Source of the DNA: Flavobacterium algicola | GTDB taxonomy: Bacteria > Bacteroidota > Bacteroidia > Flavobacteriales > Flavobacteriaceae | Assembly: GCF_022399565.1 (NCBI RefSeq) | Contig: NZ_JAJTUT010000004.1 | Coordinates: forward strand, 178,956 to 242,955 | Direction of reading: 5' to 3' | DNA length: 64,000 bases | Shown here: piece after piece, positions 22,308 to 32,198 of the stretch | Layout of the letters: every line of letters starts with the position of its first letter | Numbering within the stretch: the stretch's first letter is position 1 | Translations under genes and position numbers: made by a program | Notes under the pieces: model-generated | Databases searched by the model: none | Told to the model about the DNA's origin: nothing | Seen by the model: the letters and a program-made list of their open reading frames with translations, nothing else

Positions 22308-24320
22308 ATGAAATACTTTTTTGCATTAATTCTTAGTTTTTTTCTAGTAGTAACAACATCTTTTTCGCAAGGAAAAACAATCATGCATAAGGTTGTAGCG
22401 GGTGAGACAGTGATACAAATAGCTAAGAAATATCAAGTTACTCCTTATGATATTTATGAATTAAATCCTGATGCACAAAGAGGAATTCAGCCAGATGTGT
22501 TTTTGCTTATTCCAAATAAAGGAGGTTACAAAGCGTCTACCTCTGCAACTGCAAAAGCAGTAACTCCAGCAACAGCTGTACCTGCAACTAATCAATCTAA
22601 GTTTAATTTGAAGACTACTTCACACGAAGTATTGCCAAAGGAAACTATGTATGGTATTAGTAAGATGTACAATATTACGGCAGAAGAGCTAACAAAAGCA
22701 AATCCATTTCTAGCGACGGATGGGGTACAAATAGGGCAAGTACTTGTCGTACCTTCGAAAACAAGCAAAGCGCCAGCTTCAGCTCCAGCAAAATCGTATG
22801 TTGCACCAGAAAAGACCGTTTATCATGAAGTACAACGTAGAGAAACAAAATATTCTATTGCAAAACAATATGGTATAACAATAGCAGAACTAGAAAAGCG
22901 CAATCCAGAGATAATTCCGAATTTAACGAAGGGATATAAATTATTAATAAAAGGTAGTAGACCAAAAGAAGTCGATAATGTACCATCTGTAGGATTAAAG
23001 CAAGAAAATACTGTTTTAACACCTTCAAGTAATGTTAAGACCTTGGTAGAATATACTAGTTACGAAGTAAAGCCTCAAGAAACATTATACAGCTTGTCTA
23101 AAAAGTTCAATTTGACGCAAGAACAATTAATCGCTCTTAATCCCGATTTGAATAATGGAGTAAATATTGGCGCAATTCTAAAAGTACCAGCAAATACGAT
23201 TACAAAGTTTCAAAATAAGAAAGAATTTGGATCATTATCAAAAATGATTGCTGAAGGAAAGCGTAAACGATTGGTGCTGTTATTACCATTTAATATTCCT
23301 CATGTTGAAGGTGATTCTGAAAATTCTATTCAAAGTCGTCTTAAGAAAGATAAGTTTTTAGACATGACAATGGATTTTTACTCAGGTGCTTTGATGGCTA
23401 TTGATTCCGCTAAAGTATTAGGATTACCTATCGATGTAGAAATTTACGATTCTGAAGAAAATAAAAATGGATCTGATGTTGCCAAACTAATCTCTCAACA
23501 TAATTTACAAGCAGCAAATGCAATCATAGGGCCTTTCTATCAAAGTAATGCTGAAGTAGCGGCACAAATATTAGCAACATCTAATACACCTGTAATCTCT
23601 CCGTTATCGAAAGATGTAGGGAATCCGATGCGTAATTTATTCCAAACAATTCCTTCACAAGAAACGGTGAAAAACACTATGTTTGATTACATGCGTGCTA
23701 ATAGAGGAAACATTATGGCAGTAGTAGATAAGAAGAAAACTTCTATAATCGATTATATAAAGGAAAATCAAAAAGGAGTTCCTTTTGTAGCATTTACGGA
23801 CAAAGGGAGTGTTTCTGTAGAAAGTTTTAAAAGCTTGCTAGTTAAGGGTAAAATGAACTATGTTGTAATGGAAACTGGAAATACTTGGATGATTAAAAGC
23901 ACTATTTCAATGATGATAGGTGTCATGAAAGATTATCAAGTACAATTAGTAATTTTAGAACCAAATGATACTTTAAATTTCGAAGAAATTAAAATTGATA
24001 ACTTGGTGAAGTTAAAATTAATGTATCCTTCTGTTACTCGCGAGAACATAAGTCCAGAAGCTATGGCTTTTGATAGAAATTACAAGCAATTAAATAATGT
24101 TTTCCCAGATACCTATTCGACTCGTGGATTTGATGTTACTTTTGATACTATGATGCGATTAGTTCAAGATGTTAAGTTCGAAGACACAGTGAATTCAGTA
24201 GCGACAAAACAGATTGATAATCAATTTGAATATTACCGTAAGTCAGATGGTGGATATACAAATAAAGGAGTATTTATTTTATATTACGATACCGATTTGA
24301 CGATAAAAGAGGCAAATTAA
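22308..24320 (+). CDS. LysM-repeat protein with periplasmic-binding-like domain
   Basis: 670 residues: signal peptide (MKYFFALILSFFLVVTTSFS), four LysM repeats at about 25-70, 105-150, 170-220 and 245-295 (GETVIQIAKKY, KETMYGISKMY, RETKYSIAKQY, QETLYSLSKKF), then a C-terminal half of type-1 periplasmic-binding fold (LVLLLPFNIP, ANAIIGPFYQSNAEVAAQIL, YSTRGFDVTFDTMM). The repeats should hold it on peptidoglycan. The C-terminal fold recalls LpoA, the activator of penicillin-binding protein 1A, so a role in regulating wall synthesis is plausible. It follows guaA with its own promoter-like box and has an uncharacterised gene behind it. Confidence 0.88.
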   Translation: MKYFFALILSFFLVVTTSFSQGKTIMHKVVAGETVIQIAKKYQVTPYDIYELNPDAQRGIQPDVFLLIPNKGGYKASTSATAKAVTPATAVPATNQSKFNLKTTSHEVLPKETMYGISKMYNITAEELTKANPFLATDGVQIGQVLVVPSKTSKAPASAPAKSYVAPEKTVYHEVQRRETKYSIAKQYGITIAELEKRNPEIIPNLTKGYKLLIKGSRPKEVDNVPSVGLKQENTVLTPSSNVKTLVEYTSYEVKPQETLYSLSKKFNLTQEQLIALNPDLNNGVNIGAILKVPANTITKFQNKKEFGSLSKMIAEGKRKRLVLLLPFNIPHVEGDSENSIQSRLKKDKFLDMTMDFYSGALMAIDSAKVLGLPIDVEIYDSEENKNGSDVAKLISQHNLQAANAIIGPFYQSNAEVAAQILATSNTPVISPLSKDVGNPMRNLFQTIPSQETVKNTMFDYMRANRGNIMAVVDKKKTSIIDYIKENQKGVPFVAFTDKGSVSVESFKSLLVKGKMNYVVMETGNTWMIKSTISMMIGVMKDYQVQLVILEPNDTLNFEEIKIDNLVKLKLMYPSVTRENISPEAMAFDRNYKQLNNVFPDTYSTRGFDVTFDTMMRLVQDVKFEDTVNSVATKQIDNQFEYYRKSDGGYTNKGVFILYYDTDLTIKEAN

Positions 24321-24362
24321 CCTCATAACACTATACGCTTAAATAAAAAACAGAATTAAGAA

Positions 24363-24803
24363 ATGAAAATAAATCTTAAAAACGGAATAGATAAATTGCT
24401 TTTCGGGATGAAGCAGAAGGATATTGTTGCGATCTACGGTAAACCATCCAAAGAATACAAGGACGAGGACGAAAATCTTATATTAGTGTACAACCTATTA
24501 AAAATGCGTTTGACATTATATAAAGATGAAGAATTTAAATTGGGATACATAGTAGCCTCAAGTCCCGAATTAGATCTACTAGGAACTAAAATTATTTCTA
24601 AAAAGATCGTTGATGTTAAAAAAGATTTGAGTAAAAAAAATATAATCAAATTCACACAAGAAGAATTTGATACTTTTGAAAATTACTTCAACGAAGAAAA
24701 CTGGATAATCTTTCAAACCGAATTTGATGAAGTCGTTAAATTTGAGATTGGTGCAATTATCAATCAAAAAGACGAATTTGATTGGAAATTTGGTATGAAA
24801 TAA
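24363..24803 (+). CDS. Cytoplasmic protein of unknown function
   Basis: 146 residues without signal or membrane segment; acidic and lysine-rich. The N-terminal motif LLFGMKQKDIVAIYGKPSKE resembles the GM...DVxxxLGxP start of BamE/SmpA-type or calycin-like folds, and also of SMI1-neighbour proteins, but the remainder (LTLYKDEEFKLGYIVASSPELDL, WIIFQTEFDEVVKFEIGA) is not one I can name. It lies 42 bp after the LysM gene and before a shared terminator, so co-transcription is likely. Confidence 0.7.
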   Translation: MKINLKNGIDKLLFGMKQKDIVAIYGKPSKEYKDEDENLILVYNLLKMRLTLYKDEEFKLGYIVASSPELDLLGTKIISKKIVDVKKDLSKKNIIKFTQEEFDTFENYFNEENWIIFQTEFDEVVKFEIGAIINQKDEFDWKFGMK

Positions 24804-24821
24804 GCAACTGTCAAAACATTA

Positions 24822-24855
24822 AAAAAGCCATTATTTTATAAATAATGGCTTTTTT
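24822..24855. terminator. Bidirectional terminator
   Basis: A perfect stem AAAAAGCCATTATT / AATAATGGCTTTTT with a 6-base loop and T runs on both strands, between convergent genes. Confidence 0.88.
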
Positions 24856-24912
24856 AGTTTATAAAATATCCAGTTGATATGTGCTGTTACTATTTATAAG
24901 CGCTAAGTATAA

Positions 24913-25929
24913 TTACTTTTTGTCTACTGTGATGCGATTTTCACGATTAGCAAGTTCCCATGCTACTGCAAAAGCAAGTTGTGATCTTTTAGTCAATGCG
25001 TCAAATTCAATTTTATCAACAGTATCTGTACTTTTATGATAATCAGCATGGACACCATTAAAAAAGAATACAGAAGGAATACCATTCTTCGCAAAATTGT
25101 AATGGTCTGAACGGGTATAATATCGGCTAGGATCATTATTCTCAGTATATCTAAAGTCTAGATCAATCTTAGAACTTTTCTCATTAGCAGCAATCACGAT
25201 ATTTAGTAAATCAGTAGACAAACGTTCTGCGCCAATTACATAAACATAATTATTACTTTGTGAATGATCGGCATCTCGTCGACCAATCATATCAATATTG
25301 ATGTCGCTAATTGTATTCTCTAAAGGGTATAATGGGTTTTCGGAATAAAATTTCGAACCCAAAAGACCATGTTCTTCCCCGGTAACATGTAGAAATAATA
25401 TAGATCGCTTTGGACCGTGACCGTCTTTCTGCGCTTCTTTAAAAGCTTTAGCAATTTCCAATAATGCAACGGTTCCCGATCCATCGTCATCTGCACCATT
25501 AAAAATGATTCCATTCTTTACACCAACATGATCATAATGAGCAGACAGAACTATGATTTCGTCTGGTTTTTCGCTTCCTTTTATAAATGCGGCAATGTTT
25601 TCTGAACTATCCAAAAATTGTCCGCCTCTCGTTTTTAAAGCAGACGAAGGAATGAATTGTAAGTAATCAGTAGTATTTGCAGCAGGAGCTATTTCGTTTC
25701 TCTTATATTGATTGATCAGATACCGACCAGCATATTTTTGACCAATAGAGCCTGTTTGCCTTCCCTCCATAGAGTCTGATGCGATGATGTAAAGATGCTT
25801 TCTTAAATCGGCCTCATTAATTGATTTGCTATATTTATTAAGTAGGGAGTCCGACCTACTGTCAATAGCTTTAGAGTTGGCGCAGGAGAAGAATAAAAAT
25901 ACAATAAAAATTAAAAAACAATTTTTCAT
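24913..25929 (-). CDS. M28-family zinc aminopeptidase, lipoprotein
   Basis: 338 residues with a lipoprotein signal (LIFIVFLFFSC, then ANSKA). It carries the M28 dinuclear zinc set: LSAHYDHVG (first His and Asp), GADDDGSGT (bridging Asp), TGEEHGLLG (catalytic Glu pair), DMIGRRD and the final His in VHADYHKSTDTVDKI. Length fits a single catalytic domain with a short N-terminal lid. It should trim peptides in the periplasm or at the surface. It stands alone. Confidence 0.9.
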   Translation of the reverse strand: MKNCFLIFIVFLFFSCANSKAIDSRSDSLLNKYSKSINEADLRKHLYIIASDSMEGRQTGSIGQKYAGRYLINQYKRNEIAPAANTTDYLQFIPSSALKTRGGQFLDSSENIAAFIKGSEKPDEIIVLSAHYDHVGVKNGIIFNGADDDGSGTVALLEIAKAFKEAQKDGHGPKRSILFLHVTGEEHGLLGSKFYSENPLYPLENTISDINIDMIGRRDADHSQSNNYVYVIGAERLSTDLLNIVIAANEKSSKIDLDFRYTENNDPSRYYTRSDHYNFAKNGIPSVFFFNGVHADYHKSTDTVDKIEFDALTKRSQLAFAVAWELANRENRITVDKK

Positions 25930-26248
25930 TACTTAGATATTAATACTGTACAATTTAAAAAGGAAGTTGGTAATAGCCAGCGCATAGTATCAAAAACAAT
26001 TTATAACAATTGGAGATCGAAAGATATTTGCTAGTTAAGTGGCGAATTTACATTATATTTCTAATTATAAAGTAATTAAGTTTTAAATAAAAACCATTCA
26101 AGCACTTGAAAGGGATTAACACTGTATAGAATTTAAATTTATCCATTATTTCGTTTAGATTCAAAACACCACTGATTTAGAATCTTTATAAGTATTAAAG
26201 TAGAAAAATAGCATTATTTTTGTAACTTAAAGCATAAAAAACGACATC
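25930..26248. other. Intergenic region with rocD promoter
   Basis: AT-rich, no gene. A consensus -7 box TATTTTTG lies at 26215-26222, 27 bp before the rocD start; the -33 position is weak. Nothing else is evident. Confidence 0.55.
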
Positions 26249-27532
26249 ATGCAACAAGTACAAAACGAACTTTCTTCTATATCTGAATCATTAATATCCA
26301 AGGAGAATCAATATGGCGCTCATAATTACCATCCTTTACCTGTAGTATTAGATAAAGGAGAGGGCGTATTTGTATGGGACGTTGATGGTAAAAAATATTT
26401 TGATTTTTTATCTGCCTATTCCGCCGTTAATCAAGGGCATTGTCATCCCAAAATTGTAGGCGCGATGATCAATCAGGCTCAAAAATTAACTTTAACTTCA
26501 AGAGCTTTTCATAATGATCAATTAGGTGTTTATGAAGAGTACATCACCAAATATTTTAATTTTGACAAAGTCTTACCCATGAATACAGGTGCAGAGGCAG
26601 TCGAAACGGCACTGAAATTATGCAGAAAATGGGCGTATGAAGTAAAAGGAATTGCTGAAAATCAAGCGCAAATTGTTGTGTGTGAAAATAATTTTCACGG
26701 AAGAACGACTACAATTATTTCTTTTTCAAATGATGAAGGAGCTCGCAAGAGTTTTGGTCCTTTCACAGAAGGATTTATAAAAATACCTTACGATGATATT
26801 GAAGCGCTAGAAAAGACTTTAGCATCTTCTAAAAATATAGCAGGCTTCTTGGTTGAACCTATCCAGGGAGAAGCGGGGGTTTATGTTCCAGCTGAAGGTT
26901 ACTTAGCGAAGGCAAAAGCACTTTGTGAAAAGCATAATGTCCTATTCATTGCAGACGAGGTTCAAACAGGTATTGCGCGTACAGGAAGATTATTGGCTAC
27001 TTGCGGAAATTGCTCTTGTACCAATGGCTGTGAAAATACGCCTGAGGTAAAAGCAGATATTCTAATTTTAGGAAAAGCTATCTCAGGTGGTGTATACCCT
27101 GTGTCAGCCGTATTAGCTAATGACGAAATAATGAATGTTATAAAACCAGGCCAACATGGTTCTACTTTTGGTGGAAACCCAGTTGCGGCAGCTGTTGCGG
27201 TGGCGGCATTAGAAGTAATTAAAGACGAACGTTTAGCTGAAAATGCAGATCGTTTGGGCGTTATTCTTAGAGACGGTTTGAATAAGATAGCAGAGAATAA
27301 TTCGTTGATTACGCTTGTGCGAGGAAAAGGATTATTGAATGCGATTGTAATCGACTGCGATGAGGAATCTGATCTGGCTTGGAATATTTGCTTGAAATTT
27401 AGAGACCATGGTTTATTAGCAAAACCAACTCATGGAAATAAAATTCGCTTGGCTCCGCCTTTAGTAATCACTGAAGCTCAAATACAAGAGTGTTTAGAGA
27501 TTATCGAAAAATCATTAGCAGAATTCAAATAG
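26249..27532 (+). CDS. rocD: Ornithine aminotransferase
   Basis: 427 residues, class III PLP aminotransferase. It converts ornithine and 2-oxoglutarate to glutamate semialdehyde and glutamate. Visible marks: NTGAEAVETALKLCRKW, NFHGRTTTIISFS, the PLP aspartate in FIADEVQTGIARTGR, and the Schiff-base lysine in LILGKAISGGVYP. A cysteine cluster CGNCSCTNGCENT (near residue 252) lies between the PLP aspartate and lysine; it is a Bacteroidota-type insertion in my recollection. The chain ends IRLAPPLVITEAQIQECL. It has its own promoter and a strong terminator. Confidence 0.93.
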   Translation: MQQVQNELSSISESLISKENQYGAHNYHPLPVVLDKGEGVFVWDVDGKKYFDFLSAYSAVNQGHCHPKIVGAMINQAQKLTLTSRAFHNDQLGVYEEYITKYFNFDKVLPMNTGAEAVETALKLCRKWAYEVKGIAENQAQIVVCENNFHGRTTTIISFSNDEGARKSFGPFTEGFIKIPYDDIEALEKTLASSKNIAGFLVEPIQGEAGVYVPAEGYLAKAKALCEKHNVLFIADEVQTGIARTGRLLATCGNCSCTNGCENTPEVKADILILGKAISGGVYPVSAVLANDEIMNVIKPGQHGSTFGGNPVAAAVAVAALEVIKDERLAENADRLGVILRDGLNKIAENNSLITLVRGKGLLNAIVIDCDEESDLAWNICLKFRDHGLLAKPTHGNKIRLAPPLVITEAQIQECLEIIEKSLAEFK

Positions 27533-27563
27533 AACTTTATTTATTAGACTTCTTTAAAATTAT

Positions 27564-27623
27564 AAAACCATTAAAAAAACTAGAATGCACGTTATGTATA
27601 TTCTAGATTTTTAATGGTTTTTG
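27564..27623 (+). terminator. rocD terminator
   Basis: Long inverted repeat AAACCATTAAAAA-CTAGAAT against ATTCTAG-TTTTTAATGGTTT, with trailing T run. It lies between convergent genes and may work in both directions. Confidence 0.8.
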
Positions 27624-27686
27624 CAGTTATAGTTGTAACCAATACATCTACTTTCGTACTTATTTAGTACACAATATAGTAAATGC

Positions 27687-29417
27687 TTACTGTTGCGAAA
27701 CTATAACTTCTTTGTCATTACGCATTAATAGCTGTAACAACATTGACAATACAATTGTAAGCATTGCTCCAATAAAATTGAGCCATAAATAACCCAGTGT
27801 TTCTTTACCGCTAGGATAAATTATATTCGTAAAATAATATATCACAAAAATTGTCAATTGACTTGTTACCGCACTATAGAAAATTGCTTTAGATTTTACG
27901 AATTTAAAGTAGAATCCGACTAGGAAAATTCCAAGAACTGTACCGTAAAATATTGATCCTATAATATTTACAAGTTGAATCAAGTTTTCAAAAAGTGTTC
28001 CCACACAAGCAAAAAGAATGGCAATTATTCCCCATAATAAAGTAAATAATTTTGTTGCGTATAAATAGTGTTTCTCTGTTTTCTCTTCTTTTACATTTCG
28101 TTTATAGATGTCTATAGCTGTAGTAGATGCCAGTGCATTCAATCCTGAGGCAGTAGATGACATCGCTGCAGATATAATTACCGCCAATAATAATCCAACC
28201 AATCCAGTAGGTAAATAATGCAGGATGAAGTGGAAAAAAACGTAATCTTTATCATTTGTCTCACTATTACTATCAGCTTTGATAATGATTTCTTTAGCTC
28301 GGTCTCTTAAATCTTTTTCTTTTAATGACAAAGCAACCAATTCTTTCCTCAAAATCGGATTATCAAAATCTTGATTTAGTTGATCAATATATAGTAAGTT
28401 AATAACTTTTTTGTCCTCTGAGAGCGTAAGCAAATCATTTTCTAATACATGATATTCATCTTTGTATGATGACTTTTCTATGGCAATCTTATTGTTCGGA
28501 TTAAAGTTTAATGGAACTGGATTGAATTGAAAGAAAACAAAAACCATTACTCCAGTTAATAATATAAAAAATTGCATTGGTACCTTTAAGAACCCATTCA
28601 TTATCAATCCCATCTGACTTTCCCGCACTGATTTTCCCGATAAGTAGCGTCCCACTTGCGACTGGTCGGTTCCAAAATAGGCCAAAGCCAAGAAAAATCC
28701 ACCTGTAATACCACTCCAAAAAGTATATTTGTCTTCAGGGTCGGTCGAAAAACTTACAATATCCATTTTCGAATTGGCACCGGCGATGTGCAGCGCATTG
28801 CTAAAAGTCATTTCATTTGGTAAATAATTCAATATTAGGAAAAATGTAATCATCATTCCCGACATAATAACAAACATTTGTTGCTTCTGAGTAACATTTA
28901 CAGCCTTTGTTCCGCCAGAAAAAGTATATATGATTACCATACAACCTATGATGATATTCATGTAAGTAAGGTTCCATCCTAATAACGCTGATAATATAAT
29001 TGCCGGTGCATAAATTGTTAATCCTGTTCCCAAACCTCGTTGAAACAAAAATAGAACTGCTGCCAAGGAACGTGTTTTTAGGTCAAAACGCTTTTCTAAA
29101 TATTCGTAAGCTGTAAAGACTTTGTATTTATGATAAATAGGGATGAACGTCAATGAGATTACGATCATTGCAATCGGTAATCCAAAATAGAATTGTATGA
29201 AACCCATTCCATCATGGTAGGCTTGTCCTGGAGTCGACAGAAAGGTAATGGCACTTGCTTGAGTAGCCATTACAGATAAACCTACAGTATGCCATGGTGT
29301 CTCATTTCCACCTAGGATAAAATCTTGCACATTTTTGCTGCCTTTTGTTTTCCATGCTCCATAGATTACAATGAAAAGTAAAGTAACAATTAGAATAATC
29401 CAGTCAAATATTTGCAT
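27687..29417 (-). CDS. Sodium:solute symporter (SSS family)
   Basis: 576 residues with about 13-14 membrane helices. It opens MQIFDWIILIVTLLFIVIYGAW; the SSS signature region ILSALLGWNLTYMNIIIG and VFFGTDQSQVGRYLSGKS-like FGTDQSQVGRYLSGK are present. A large polar loop (residues about 305-380) separates two helices and is longer than usual. The family couples sodium to uptake of sugars, sialic acid or amino acids. It is the last gene of a three-gene unit behind a PIG-L deacetylase and a tiny membrane protein, which suggests an acetylated amino-sugar or glycan breakdown product as substrate; this is an inference. Confidence 0.9.
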   Translation of the reverse strand: MQIFDWIILIVTLLFIVIYGAWKTKGSKNVQDFILGGNETPWHTVGLSVMATQASAITFLSTPGQAYHDGMGFIQFYFGLPIAMIVISLTFIPIYHKYKVFTAYEYLEKRFDLKTRSLAAVLFLFQRGLGTGLTIYAPAIILSALLGWNLTYMNIIIGCMVIIYTFSGGTKAVNVTQKQQMFVIMSGMMITFFLILNYLPNEMTFSNALHIAGANSKMDIVSFSTDPEDKYTFWSGITGGFFLALAYFGTDQSQVGRYLSGKSVRESQMGLIMNGFLKVPMQFFILLTGVMVFVFFQFNPVPLNFNPNNKIAIEKSSYKDEYHVLENDLLTLSEDKKVINLLYIDQLNQDFDNPILRKELVALSLKEKDLRDRAKEIIIKADSNSETNDKDYVFFHFILHYLPTGLVGLLLAVIISAAMSSTASGLNALASTTAIDIYKRNVKEEKTEKHYLYATKLFTLLWGIIAILFACVGTLFENLIQLVNIIGSIFYGTVLGIFLVGFYFKFVKSKAIFYSAVTSQLTIFVIYYFTNIIYPSGKETLGYLWLNFIGAMLTIVLSMLLQLLMRNDKEVIVSQQ

Positions 29418-29421
29418 CAGC

Positions 29422-29529
29422 TTAAGAGTATAATTTCATTATTAAATAAAAAATAGTGATGTAAATGACATTAGCAATTAGCACCCAACTGTATTTTTTC
29501 TCCCATTTTCTAGCTTTTTTTGGTTCCAT
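29422..29529 (-). CDS. Small membrane protein (35 residues) between deacetylase and symporter
   Basis: A short gene found by hand on the minus strand: MEPKKARKWEKKYSWVLI followed by one hydrophobic segment (ANVIYITIFYLIMKLYS). The N-terminus is strongly basic, so the single helix should sit N-in. Its stop lies 4 bp before the symporter ATG and its start 6 bp behind the deacetylase stop, a spacing that leaves no room for chance. It is likely a small accessory subunit of the symporter or deacetylase. No known family is claimed. Confidence 0.7.
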   Translation of the reverse strand: MEPKKARKWEKKYSWVLIANVIYITIFYLIMKLYS

Positions 29530-29535
29530 AGTGTC

Positions 29536-32067
29536 TTATTTATCTGTTTTAGAATCTTTATTGGAATCTTTATTTTGTAACGAAATTAAATTAGCCATTA
29601 ATCGAAATGCTCCAGAAACTCCTTCTGGCAATTCTCTAAAAAAGCTTAAACCAGTATAAACATAGTGTCCTTTACCGTAAGGGGCAATTAACAAAGCACC
29701 GTCAACTGCTTGTTCACCAGTATCATGAGAAGACAGAATTGGAGTGAAAGCTGCATCATATTTATTGGGGTAATACAAGCCTTGCTCTTGTTTCCAACCT
29801 TTAAAATCAGCCTCCGTAATTTTGTTAGGATAATTCAGAACATCATGATTTGGAGCTAGGAAAGTAATTTTCGCATCTTCTTCAGTAACTCTATTATTTG
29901 AAATACTAAGCGGTAAAGGAGCTAGTTGCACACCTGGTAGTAAACTAGGCGTGTTATATTGAACAATCATTGTTTTACCATCTTTGACAAAATCAAATAA
30001 AAGCTGCTGTTTGTTGACTAAAGAATTGACTGTATTGTATGCCCTAATTCCTGTAATGATTACGTCAAATGATTTTATATTTGATGCATTTATTTCATCA
30101 GGATCTACATAAGTAACATCATAACCCATTTGTAACAGACTTGCAGGAACTGCATCACCAGCGCCCATGATATAACCTATCTTTTGTGATCCAGTTTTAA
30201 TATCGAGTTTAATGAATTTTGACACCGCAGGCTGTAATATCTGCTGTTTTGCAATGTGCGGATATTCGATAATAGTTTGCTCAGAATTGAACTTTTTCCC
30301 ATCGATTAGTACTATACTATTTGCAAATATTTCATCCGCTTTTGCGGGTGGCGTTACTTTAAAGTAAAAAGTTTTTTCACTTCCAGATTTCTCTAAGTTG
30401 AAATTAAATTTTTGTGGAGAAGAAATCCAGTTCTTTGATAGCTCTAATTTTAGCTCACCTTTTAAATTTTCTTTTCCAGACTTCACAACAACTGCTATTT
30501 CCTTTGAATAATCATTGTTGAAAAGAACTACATTTTCCTTAAATCTAGTTGAAACTTCAGGGACTATATCTAAAAATTGATACATTTCGCCCTTCGATGG
30601 GTGATTGTACTTGTAAACTATTGGTCGTTCTACTTTAATTGCAATACCATTAAAAGTAAGATTAAATGCAACCTTATTATCTCTAATAATATCCGGAATG
30701 CCTATTTTTTCCTGATCATTAACAATATACATTCCAAGTGTTCCCTCTTCTTTTAACCAGTATGGCTCAGTAAATTCTGCGGTTTCAGGTATGGTGATAG
30801 TTGTGTTAAATTTAAGATCACGATTATTAAGTAGTGATTTACTTTGTGCAGTAGTGATTTGATTAGGGTAAGTCGTGATACTTGCTAAGTTAATTTGAGC
30901 ATCAGTTCTATTAATTGCCTCTATCGTTATTTGAACAGATTGTCCAGGGATGACTTCTGGTTGGTTGGCGACAGCTTCTAGATATAGACCAGCACAGTTT
31001 ATAATACATTCTTTAATTTCTTCTGTCTTGATTTTTTTCCAATTTGAATCTTCTAATGACTGTACCATTTCATAGGCTTTGATCAAATTTGGAATACTTT
31101 TAGAAGGAGTTGTAAAATCGTATGAGGTTATTATTTTGGTAATTAGGTCACCAATGTTTTTTCCATTTTTTACGCGATTCCAACTAGTATCGATACCGTC
31201 AAATAGATCTGTATTTGATGATAAAGCTTTGCCGTTTATCGGTTCTAGGTATTCTACTTCCTCACCACGTGTTCCTGTACTTCCAAAACCTTGTGATTGA
31301 TGGCTACTTCTACTCAATGCCGAAATTTCAGCATTTGATTTTCCTAAATTAGTGTAGTAAACTCCCGTTTGAAATTTAATGAAATTTGATTTATCAGCAG
31401 CATCAAATCTTTCTTGACTCCCATAAAACCAATAAGAAGGATTAAAAAACTGTCGCGTCACTTGCCATGGTTTTACGTACTTTAATTGATCAGAATATAT
31501 AGAAGCATCGTTACTCAAGTCAAAACTTTCTACACTCAAAAGGGCAGAGGCAGAGTGATGTCCATGTGTGTTTCCAGCAGTGCGATGGTCAAAGCGATTA
31601 ATGATGACATCTGGTTGAAATTTTCGAATTGCCCAAACAACATCAGATAAAACTTTGTCCTTATCCCATATTTCTAATGTTTCCTTAGGATTTTTAGAAA
31701 AACCAAAATCATTTGCTCGCGAGAAAAGCTGTTGCCCGCCGTCAATTTTGCGAGCTTCCAAAAGTTCTTGAGTTCGAATAACTCCCAACTGCTCACGCAA
31801 TTCTGGTCCAATTAAGTTTTGCCCGCCGTCTCCTCGCGTTAGGGACAAATAAGCAGTTCGCGCTTTCTTCTCTATTGATAAATATGAAATTAGTTTGGTA
31901 TTCTCATCATCTGGATGAGCAGCAATGTAAAGTACCGAACCAAGAAAATTTAATTTTTGAATCTGATTGTAAATTTCTGCAGAATTTGGTTTTTGTGGTT
32001 TTTGAGCACAAATAATTTGAAACGATAAAAGAAAAATTAATAAAGAAAAAGTACGGTTTTGATGCAT
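29536..32067 (-). CDS. Secreted PIG-L family deacetylase, multidomain
   Basis: 843 residues starting MHQNRTFSLLIFLLSF (signal peptide); an ATG 10 codons upstream is not used. The N-terminal PIG-L/LmbE domain shows AAHPDDENTK (about residue 50) and the HTGHHSA-like HGHHSASALLS histidines (about 165), the zinc site of sugar N-deacetylases. The middle is beta-sandwich-like (about 380-590), and a C-terminal part (about 620-830) has a glutamine-amidotransferase-like fold, with GYDVTYVDPDEI and IITGIRAYNT. It should work in the periplasm. It heads the unit with the small membrane protein and symporter, so it may release a transportable sugar. Confidence 0.88.
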   Translation of the reverse strand: MHQNRTFSLLIFLLSFQIICAQKPQKPNSAEIYNQIQKLNFLGSVLYIAAHPDDENTKLISYLSIEKKARTAYLSLTRGDGGQNLIGPELREQLGVIRTQELLEARKIDGGQQLFSRANDFGFSKNPKETLEIWDKDKVLSDVVWAIRKFQPDVIINRFDHRTAGNTHGHHSASALLSVESFDLSNDASIYSDQLKYVKPWQVTRQFFNPSYWFYGSQERFDAADKSNFIKFQTGVYYTNLGKSNAEISALSRSSHQSQGFGSTGTRGEEVEYLEPINGKALSSNTDLFDGIDTSWNRVKNGKNIGDLITKIITSYDFTTPSKSIPNLIKAYEMVQSLEDSNWKKIKTEEIKECIINCAGLYLEAVANQPEVIPGQSVQITIEAINRTDAQINLASITTYPNQITTAQSKSLLNNRDLKFNTTITIPETAEFTEPYWLKEEGTLGMYIVNDQEKIGIPDIIRDNKVAFNLTFNGIAIKVERPIVYKYNHPSKGEMYQFLDIVPEVSTRFKENVVLFNNDYSKEIAVVVKSGKENLKGELKLELSKNWISSPQKFNFNLEKSGSEKTFYFKVTPPAKADEIFANSIVLIDGKKFNSEQTIIEYPHIAKQQILQPAVSKFIKLDIKTGSQKIGYIMGAGDAVPASLLQMGYDVTYVDPDEINASNIKSFDVIITGIRAYNTVNSLVNKQQLLFDFVKDGKTMIVQYNTPSLLPGVQLAPLPLSISNNRVTEEDAKITFLAPNHDVLNYPNKITEADFKGWKQEQGLYYPNKYDAAFTPILSSHDTGEQAVDGALLIAPYGKGHYVYTGLSFFRELPEGVSGAFRLMANLISLQNKDSNKDSKTDK

Positions 32068-32145
32068 ATTCAAGTAGTTAATTTGCAATAAATTCAAATG
32101 TAGTAATTAAATTTTTTTAAGCTTTGATTTTCAACTTTTCTTAAC

Positions 32146-32179
32146 AAAAAAAAGAGCATCAATTGTGCTCTTTTTTTTT
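32146..32179 (-). terminator. Terminator of the small basic secreted protein
   Basis: Stem AAAAAGAGCA / TGCTCTTTTT around CAATTG, with T runs on both sides; it ends the minus-strand gene and may protect the opposite side. Confidence 0.85.
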
Positions 32180-32198
32180 ACTTCAGGTCTTTATAAGA

